From contig OY727097.1 of the NCBI GenBank assembly GCA_963402885.1, positions 3,162,001 through 3,226,000 of the forward strand: a stretch of 64,000 nucleotides of DNA. Reading direction: 5' to 3'. Source of the DNA: Antedon bifida. Its lineage: Eukaryota; Echinodermata; Crinoidea; Comatulida; Antedonidae. Within the stretch, counting starts at the first letter, position 1. Each line of letters begins with the position of its first letter. Of the stretch, positions 50,432 through 57,610 are shown one piece after another. The position numbers were made by a program, and so were the translations under genes. The notes under the pieces are model-generated. The model saw nothing but the letters and a program-made list of their open reading frames with translations. It did not search any database and was not told the DNA's origin.

Positions 50432-52032
50432 CTAGATTTGAACTCGTCACTTTGACGAGTTCGGGTTATCCGCGCAAACGCAACATGCACATTCTTAACC
50501 ATATGAACCTCGACAATTATTATGCCATCCTATGACATGAAATAAATATGTTTACAGTGCTGAATTGTACCTATTATGTAGCATACATCATATTACAGTA
50601 TTTTACAGAATAAACTGTATATGTTATATACAGTGTAGCATAGACAAAATTACGAGACCCATCTTTTAAATCTAATTATTAACACGATGACGTCATCAAA
50701 TTGACATATAAAGATAACAATTTTAGAAGATAATTATCTAAATAATTACATCAAAACAAATTTGAAGAATTTTGGGCACGTAAAAGTGAGATGCGCTCTC
50801 GTTTAAACGCAATGATCTTTTACGCAAGAGATGAAAATATGACTTTTTGAATTCAACTGGCCATATGATGACGTCACAACATCTGATTGGCAAATTATTC
50901 ACATGAATTTGTATCTACAATCCAATAGCTTCCAGAAAACGTTTTAATCATGATTATCACTTTTTATTCTGACGAGCTATAACAGATTGAAATTTACTGT
51001 AAAGATGAAAATAGGTGACCCACGTTATTTACATTTTTAGACATGATAATGTCATAAAAAAATAAAATATTTTTAAGTCATGCGAAAGATAGTTGATTGA
51101 CCTAGACAGTATTAAAATATCTGAGGAAATGGAATACGTATAAGCGAGATGCGCTCTATTTAATGTGATGAGCAATAACGAAAAAGTAAAAAATCCTATA
51201 TTTTACATTCGTGTGGCCATACGATGACGTCATAACATCCGAGGGGTAAAGATTCTGCATGAATTCATATCTACAACATATCTGCTTACATATTAAATTA
51301 AAAAAATTAGGGGTCGTGGATGATCCTGAGGAGCTATAATAGATTAAAAATAGGCATAATTTTGACAATATTCTGTCACTTTTGCAACTAAAACGCGCGC
51401 AAATGGTCTAAATCAACGTGTTCGTATGACGTCATTTTAATTTGAAATGATGTCAATCTTTTTAAAAATGACTAAGAAAGGCTGTAAAATCATAATTCAA
51501 GAGAAAAACACATGATTTTTATGCTCCGTGCGCACCTTACGCATAATTTTTTTCGCGCGCGTGGGAATTTTTGACATGCTCAAAATGTCATGATCAGCGT
51601 AGAAAGTTGATTAGAAATTAATTTTGCGCATTTTGAAATTTTAAATGCGCGTGCGCGCGTAACTTCTTGTGAAACATGCCATTTTTAATCCATAGAAAGT
51701 TTGCCCTTAATGTGACTTAAATTTTCACCAAGTGTCAATACAAAATGACTTTTGGTTTATAATCTATGATCAATCATTAAAATTCATAAAATCGCACGTA
51801 ACTTACGCTGCGCGACTCTAACGTCATATAACGAAATTTCTTGCACATCTACAGCTACAGGTCAATCTTATGACAAAGTTATGCAATCTTATGTTGACCA
51901 TAATTAGAGATACGCTGCGAACAAAATTCCGGGAAAGAAAGAAGAATAACAAAGAAGATGATGAAGATGAAAAAAAAGATATTTACAATCACAAGGGTTA
52001 TCCGCAACTAAGTTGCGGATAACCAAAAAAAA
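50432..52032 (-). mobile_element. Array unit 7 (subtype B, 1,601 bp)
   Basis: Close to the unit at 44,019 across its first kilobase (CAACATGCACATTCTTAACC, ATATGAACCTCGACAATTAT). It ends with the palindrome GGTTATCCGCAACT-A-AGTTGCGGATAACC (51,996-52,024). Confidence 0.75.
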
Positions 52033-53252
52033 CTAGATTTGAACTCGTCACTACGGACGAGTTAGGTTATCCGCAGCGCAAAAGCCACGTGCACGTCATA
52101 CGTTAGAATATTGCGCGCAGAAAAACGATTATGCCATTGAAAATATGTTAGTCCGCTCTCTATTTTTCGTCACGTCTAAGTATATACGGTATACACTATA
52201 TACTGTATACGTACTACATACAGTGCAGAATAGGTGAAAATAAGTGACCAAAGTTATTGACGCTTTTGAACATGATGACGTCATCCCAAATTTTTAAAAT
52301 CGTAAATCATGCGTAAGGTAATTGATTGAATTAGACAATATAAAAAAATGGGGAGAAATGGAATACGGATAAGTGGAGATGCGCTCTATTAAATGTGATG
52401 AGCTATGACGAAAGAGACAAAAATCCTATATTTCATATTCGAGTGGCCAAACGATGACGTCACAATGTCCGGTTAGCCATATCGATGCATGATTCGAGAA
52501 ATACAACTCATCTACTTCCAGAATATGTAATTTAAAAAAAGTTCACCACGTAGTTTAGAATTTATGACTGTTTAAAAAAAGGTCCAATTTTGACAATTTT
52601 TTGAAGTTTTTCATCAAAAACACGCGCAAATTATCCAATTCTACGTGCTCGTGTGACGTGATTTTAAGTCGAAATTGATTGAAAATTGATAAATTTACTA
52701 GAAAAGGCTGAAAAAACAAAAATCAAGCAAAAAATAGATGTTTTTGCGCTACGTGCGCACGCGCGCGTACAAAAACTGCGCACGCGTGGGAAATTTTGAA
52801 ATGCTCAAAATGACATGAAACGCGTAGAAATTTGATTAGAAATGAATTTTGCGCATTTTAAAATTTTGAACGCGCGTGCGCGCGTAACTTTATGTATAAC
52901 ATGCCATTTTTAATCCATAGAAAGTTTGCGCATGATATAACTTAAATTTTCACCAATTTTCAATAGAAAATGACTTTTGGTTTTTAATCTATGATCAATC
53001 ATTGAAATTCATAAAATCGCGCGTAACTTACGTTGCGCGACTCGAAATTAATAAAAAAAAGTTTCTTGCACATCTACAGCTACAGGGCAATCTTATGACA
53101 AAGTTATAGAATCTTATGTTGGCTAGAATTAGCGATACGCTGCGAACAAAAATCGTGGAAAGAAAGAAGAAAATAGAAAAAAAAAGAGAAAAAAATAAAT
53201 AAAAAAGATCCTGACAATAACAAGGGGTTATCCGCCAAGTGCGGATAACCAA
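52033..53252 (-). mobile_element. Array unit 8 (subtype A, 1,220 bp)
   Basis: Starts like the units at 41,868 and 42,866 (loop ACTACG, GGTTATCCGCAGCGC) and includes the GC-rich blocks. It ends with GATCCTGACAATAACAAG and the hairpin at 53,226-53,250. Confidence 0.75.
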
Positions 53253-53848
53253 CTAGATTTGAACTCGTCACTTTGACGAGTTAGGCTATCGCCCAACGCA
53301 TCGTAACACGCACATGTTATTTATTATGCTTAGTCTACAATAGGCTGCACTACAACGATTGTAACGAACAGCTGGAATACATCAAAATCGTTTAATAAGT
53401 GTCAACAGTTGACGGTATTAGCATTGTAAACGGTTTAGTTGACGGTTATTTTTTATTTTACACCACTCACGTTTATTCAATTGTTTGAAAATGATAACCT
53501 TTTCAAATTAAAAAAAAAAGGTCATAAGTCTAAAGAGGAATTGTTTTAGTAATAGAATATTGAAAATTGGAAGAAAATTGATAACGTTTACGCGGTATGC
53601 GCTCTATTGAATGTCACGAACTGTGTCGAAAGAGACAAAATCCCTATATTTTACATTTGTGTGGCCATACGATGACGTCACAACAGCCCAGAGGTAAACA
53701 TTTTGCATGAATTCATATCTACAACATATCTGCTTACATATTAAGTTAAAAAAATTGGGGGTCACCAGACATCCTTGAGAGCTATAATCGATTCAAAATA
53801 GGCATATTTTTACACAAATTAGCATAAAATTACCAATTTTCAAGCGCA

Positions 53849-55987
53849 CGATTTTTTTATTTATTTTATTTATTTAATCGGTATATAAAAATATATTACA
53901 AAACGACAGTCAAAGACTGAAATGAATTGTATAACAAATAAATAAAAATTAATTAAAATTGCTATAAAAATAGAAACATCTTATTAAAATTAGATATCGT
54001 ACCATAAAATTAAAAACCATACATGAATAAAAAACCTTAAAACATTCACTTATTACATATCTAAAAAAGAGCTAGTGATGCCTATTAATTATATCCACCA
54101 TGGTGGGAACTGGAGACGACCTAAGTCTGCTGGTTTTACAATGAGGTACCTCTAGAAATCGGTTGAATCTGAGAGACCGAGCTGGCTTATGAAGAGGGGG
54201 AAGTATTTCTCTAAACAGCTCGGATTTTAGTAAGCCTTCCCCGAAAGACAACACCAGTTTGTTTCTTCTCTCAACAAGAGTAGGTAAACCAGTAACAGAC
54301 AATGCATGATCATAGTACAAATAGTTGTTACCTAGCATGATTCGCAATGCTCTCTTTTGTACCTTTTCAATAGACTTGGACATATTCTTAGTGATAGCGC
54401 CATGCCAAACAGGGGCAGCATATTCTAAAATAGGTCTTATATAAGCCATATAAACAGTCAACAGATCATTAATTAAGATTCCAACTTTTTTCAAAATGCA
54501 CAAGGAAAATAAACGTCTAGAAGCTCTAGACACAATATTCTTAGTGTTAAGTTCCCATTTCAGGTCATTTTGAATGATTACACCAAGAAGCGTCATGTGA
54601 TCAACTACTTGTAAAATGGAACCACTCAGACCAAAAGAAGGCGATATAATATCGTCCGACTTGTCCTTAAGAAAATTGACAACCAAGATATGGCATTTTG
54701 AGGGTTTGGGTATCATGTTATTGGATGAACACCAAACACTCAGATCATCTAACAGGGATTGCATGGAAGGCAAATCACCTTTGCGAACGACCTCCCCAAG
54801 TGTGAGGTCATCCACATATTTCCATCGTCTGCAGCAATCAACACAAGCATCGTTAATAAGTACTAGGAAAAGTACAGGGCCAAGCAATGTCCCCTGTGGG
54901 ACACCACAAGTCAGTGACTTGGAAGATGACAAAGTCCCAGCAAACTTGGTGTTGAGAGAACGGGAAGTGAGAAAGCTGCAGACGATGGGAATTATGGACG
55001 CCCTCACACCCAGTTCAATCAACTTTATAATAATAACATTATGATCAACACGATCAAAAGCTTTAGTAAAGTCAGTGGCACATAGGTTCACATAACATTT
55101 ACCCTTCTCAACATCTTTGAGTGTAGAGTCAATAAGACTAACAAGATAGTGAGTTGAGGAAGCCTTTTTCCTACTACCAAATTGACGAGAATCTAATTTA
55201 CCCTTAATATCTTCAAGAATCCACTTAACAATAAAAGATTCAAATACCCTGGCAAGAATATAGGTAAGGGAAATAGGTCTAAGGTCAGAGACAGAACTAG
55301 CATTCACAGTTTTAGGAATGGGAACTGCAGTAGCCCTTTTCCAAAGGTCGGGGAAAACACCATCCTTCAATGCATGATTGAAGATATCCGCAACAGGCTC
55401 AGCAAGTTCAGGAGCAAAATCTCGATATAATTTAATAGGGGGTTCATCTGGATGGCCAGCTTTGTTAGGCTTAAGATTACAAAGGGCTTTTAGGACCTGA
55501 CCAGCATATATTAAAGGTGGTGGCCCAGGGGCTGGGAGATAAGCAGGCAAATCGTTTAAATTAAGAGGAGGGATAGCATTACAAACACTAGAGAAATGGG
55601 CATTAATCTCAGAGGCAGTTTCAACTTTGGACAGCCCAGGCAAGGTGAAATTAGAATTTTTAGTCTTAAGATTACATAGTTGTTTAATACCTTTATGCCA
55701 CATGGCAGGGTTGTTACGTTTAAGACTTAATAAGGAATTACAATAATATTTGTTTTTTGCCTTTCTAATACAATCTTGGACTAAGTTGCGAATTGAACGC
55801 CACTCATCCGTTCTACCAAACCTACGAAACAAAGTTTGTCTAGAGTCAATTAATCTTCGAATCTTGTCGGACATCCAGGGCTTGTCAGCAGTGCGCTTGT
55901 TCCTAATCAGCACAGGAAAGATCTTGTTAAAAGCACCATTCAAAATTGAAGAGAACATTTTGGTTTTTCGATTGACGTCCTCAATAT
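53849..55987 (-). mobile_element. 5'-truncated LINE (CR1/L2/jockey-like)
   Basis: On the minus strand it reads from about 55,987 to an A-rich AATAAA-type microsatellite tail at 53,849-53,876. It contains the reverse transcriptase frame described separately. The apurinic endonuclease domain expected at the N-terminus is absent, so the copy is truncated. The 5' boundary is placed where identity between the two arms of the adjacent palindrome stops (GACAA/ATATTGAGG). Confidence 0.85.
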
Positions 55988-56003
55988 TTGTCAAAGATTT
56001 CAT
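54072..56003 (-). CDS. LINE reverse transcriptase, endonuclease missing
   Basis: 643 codons, uninterrupted. Residues 36-120 hold the linker before the fingers (KPWMSDKIRRLID, KNKYYCNSLLS). The RT palm motifs are intact: motif A DFTKAFD (311-317), motif B GVPQGTLLGPVLF (367-379) and motif C YVDD (396-399). The thumb and C-terminal region contain the typical LLGVIIQNDLKW and RPILEYAAPVWHG. Full-length elements of this class have about 900-1,000 residues with an N-terminal endonuclease, absent here. The first five codons (MKSLT) belong to the adjoining array repeat, not the LINE, so the apparent start codon is accidental. An open RT frame indicates a young or recently inactivated copy. Confidence 0.9.
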   Translation of the reverse strand: MKSLTNIEDVNRKTKMFSSILNGAFNKIFPVLIRNKRTADKPWMSDKIRRLIDSRQTLFRRFGRTDEWRSIRNLVQDCIRKAKNKYYCNSLLSLKRNNPAMWHKGIKQLCNLKTKNSNFTLPGLSKVETASEINAHFSSVCNAIPPLNLNDLPAYLPAPGPPPLIYAGQVLKALCNLKPNKAGHPDEPPIKLYRDFAPELAEPVADIFNHALKDGVFPDLWKRATAVPIPKTVNASSVSDLRPISLTYILARVFESFIVKWILEDIKGKLDSRQFGSRKKASSTHYLVSLIDSTLKDVEKGKCYVNLCATDFTKAFDRVDHNVIIIKLIELGVRASIIPIVCSFLTSRSLNTKFAGTLSSSKSLTCGVPQGTLLGPVLFLVLINDACVDCCRRWKYVDDLTLGEVVRKGDLPSMQSLLDDLSVWCSSNNMIPKPSKCHILVVNFLKDKSDDIISPSFGLSGSILQVVDHMTLLGVIIQNDLKWELNTKNIVSRASRRLFSLCILKKVGILINDLLTVYMAYIRPILEYAAPVWHGAITKNMSKSIEKVQKRALRIMLGNNYLYYDHALSVTGLPTLVERRNKLVLSFGEGLLKSELFREILPPLHKPARSLRFNRFLEVPHCKTSRLRSSPVPTMVDIINRHH

Positions 56004-56970
56004 TTTTTCTGCTCATTTTTTGTGCGCAGCAGATCTCTAAATCGGCAATAGCTGTTATGTTGTAACTTGGCCAGCAGATGCACGTATATATGTAGTTGTG
56101 CAACAAACTTTGGTTTAATGAAAATATGGTCGCGTAGCGTAACTACGCGCGATTTTCTGAAATTCTTAGATTGACTATAACTTGAAAACCAATAGCTATT
56201 TTTAAATACCACTTGACACACGTATGCTTCATGTCAAGGGTCATCTTCCTGTATCATCAGCAAAATTTTGAACATTGGTCAAATCGCGCGTACGCGCGCT
56301 TTGAAAGTTAAAAATGCTCAAAATCAATTTCTAATCAACTTTCTACACGTTTCAGGACATTTTAAGCATTTCACATTTTTCAAAAAAATTTGCGTTGCGC
56401 GCACAATTTTTAAAGTTTGACGTGCACGTGTGTCATTATTTTGCATTCATAATTCATCAAATATGAAAGAAATATATCATAAAACTATGAAAAACAATAA
56501 TCAAGCGCAAAAACGGGCTTTCTAGGCTGCGTACGAGCGAAGTGCGCAAAAGCGCGCGCGCAACGCAAATTTTTTTGAAAAATGTGAAATGCTTAAAATG
56601 TCCTGAAACGTGTAGAAAGTTGATTAGAAATTGATTTTGAGCATTTTTAACTTTCAAAGCGCGCGTACGCGCGATTTGACCAATGTTCAAAATTTTGCTG
56701 ATGATACAGGAAGATGACCCTTGACATGAAGCATACGTGTGTCAAGTGGTATTTAAAAATAGCTATTGGTTTTCAAGTTATAGTCAATCTAAGAATTTCA
56801 GAAAATCGCGCGTAGTTACGCTACGCGACCATATTTTCATTAAACCAAAGTTTGTTGCACAACTACATATATACGTGCATCTGCTGGCCAAGTTACAACA
56901 TAACAGCTATTGCCGATTTAGAGATCTGCTGCGCACAAAAAATGAGCAGAAAAAATGAAATCTTTGACAA
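55988..56970. repeat. Large palindrome, 415-bp arms
   Basis: Left arm 55,988-56,402 and right arm 56,556-56,970 are inverted copies around a 153-base spacer centred on 56,479. Both arms translate to the same 73-residue frame (MCQVVFKNSYWF and on), so at least 220 bases are essentially identical. The arms are a diverged version of the ends of the array units (TTGGTTTTCAAGTTATAGTC, AAAATCGCGCGTAGTTACG, TTGTTGCACAACTAC, AGATCTGCTGCGCACAAAAA). The frames are not genes. Confidence 0.9.
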
Positions 56971-56977
56971 TAACAAT

Positions 56978-57077
56978 AGGCTATCGCTCTACAGAGAGCG
57001 AGAGCGATAGCCTAAAAAAAAAAAAAAAAAAAAAGATCCTGACAATAACAAGGGGTTATCCGCCAAGTGCGGATAAC
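56978..57077. repeat. Two terminal hairpins and poly(A) at the array's right edge
   Basis: AGGCTATCGCTCT...AGAGCGATAGCCT (56,978-57,013) is followed by 21 A residues. Then GATCCTGACAATAACAAGGG precedes GTTATCCGC-CAAGT-GCGGATAAC (57,055-57,077). Two different stem sequences stand side by side in the same module layout. Confidence 0.85.
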
Positions 57078-57092
57078 AAATTTGAGAAACAG

Positions 57093-57135
57093 ATAAGTGA
57101 AGAACAGAAAACAACACTTCTTAAGCCAGAGAGTG
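57093..57135 (+). CDS. Possible small exon of the Roc-COR gene
   Basis: An open segment encoding ISEEQKTTLLKPES ends at a strong donor, AGTG/GTGAGT, leaving phase 1. That is exactly what the exon at 57,611 needs (G plus AT gives Asp). Its 5' side is unclear: the nearest AG (AAACAG at 57,092) lacks a pyrimidine tract, and the array hairpin ends only 16 bases upstream. It may be an exon truncated by the array, or not an exon at all. Confidence 0.35.
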
Positions 57136-57610
57136 GTGAGTTTAAGAATCAAAAGAGCTGCTGTATTTGTATGATTGTATTTAAAATTAAAATGGGATTT
57201 CAGTAAAAAGAGAATTAGATGCTAATGTTTAAAACAATAATTATTTCCGAGTGGTACTGTAAAAAGGCAAAGTGTGCAACCATAGAGATATTATAGTGAA
57301 CATCTCTATGGTACAACTGATAACAAGATTTTATTTATCATAAATGAAACAAACAGTTGATTTTTTCCATCCAAAATACTGTAATATTTAGTTTAGTTTC
57401 AGTTTTTTTTTCACACAACATATACTATATATACATTTATACTTATAAATAAAACATTTGATTGTGTATCGAGATTACAATAAAGCCATAATGGCTTTAA
57501 TAATGGAATGGATCTTTTGTAGATTTATTTGGTATGCTTGATTGTTGATTTTTGCTTGATTGTTGAACTTAATTTAATTAAAACGTTTTAAAATCTTATT
57601 AAATTTTCAG
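57136..57610. other. Gap before the first firm Roc-COR exon
   Basis: AT-rich sequence with a small inverted repeat (ACCATAGAGATATTATAGTG facing CATCTCTATGGT near 57,279-57,313). Nothing else is recognised. It is an intron if the exon candidate at 57,093 is real. Confidence 0.4.

Larger units (their letters stand above)
53253..57034 (-). mobile_element. Array unit 9 (diverged subtype D, carries LINE and palindrome)
   Basis: Starts CTAGATTTGAACTCGTCACT, but the following motif is AGGCTATCGCCCAACGC instead of GGTTATCCGC. The unit is interrupted by a LINE (53,849-55,987) and continues as the palindrome. It ends at the hairpin AGGCTATCGCTCT-loop-AGAGCGATAGCCT (56,978-57,013) plus an A-run. The changed start motif is matched by the changed end motif, which supports reading this as one element. 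Confidence 0.6.
41868..57080. repeat. 15-kb head-to-tail array of nine hairpin-bounded units
   Basis: Nine related units start with CTAGATTTG or CTAGACATG, then a hairpin AACTCGTC-loop-GACGAGTT, then GTTATCCGC. Starts are at 41868, 42866, 44019, 45539, 47058, 48719, 50432, 52033 and 53253. Shared landmarks in order are CATACGTT, GTGGCCATACGATGACGTCA, ACTAGGAAAGGCTG, GCGCGTGCGCGCGTAACTT, AGTTTGCCCTTGATATGACT, AAAATCGCGCGTAA, and an end rich in GGGAAAGAAAGAAGAA. There is no coding capacity. Read on the minus strand, each unit ends in a hairpin, five or six bases and CTAG-T, and the next starts T(T)TC. This is how canonical Helitrons end and tandemly repeat, so a non-autonomous rolling-circle transposon array is the favoured but unproven reading. 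A hairpin-rich satellite is the alternative. Confidence 0.85.

Noticed and set aside
54616..55044. 142-residue plus-strand frame
   Set aside because: Antisense shadow of the LINE reverse transcriptase frame.
56000..56958. Two identical 73-residue frames in opposite orientation
   Set aside because: They are mirror images of the palindrome arms and belong to the diverged array repeat.
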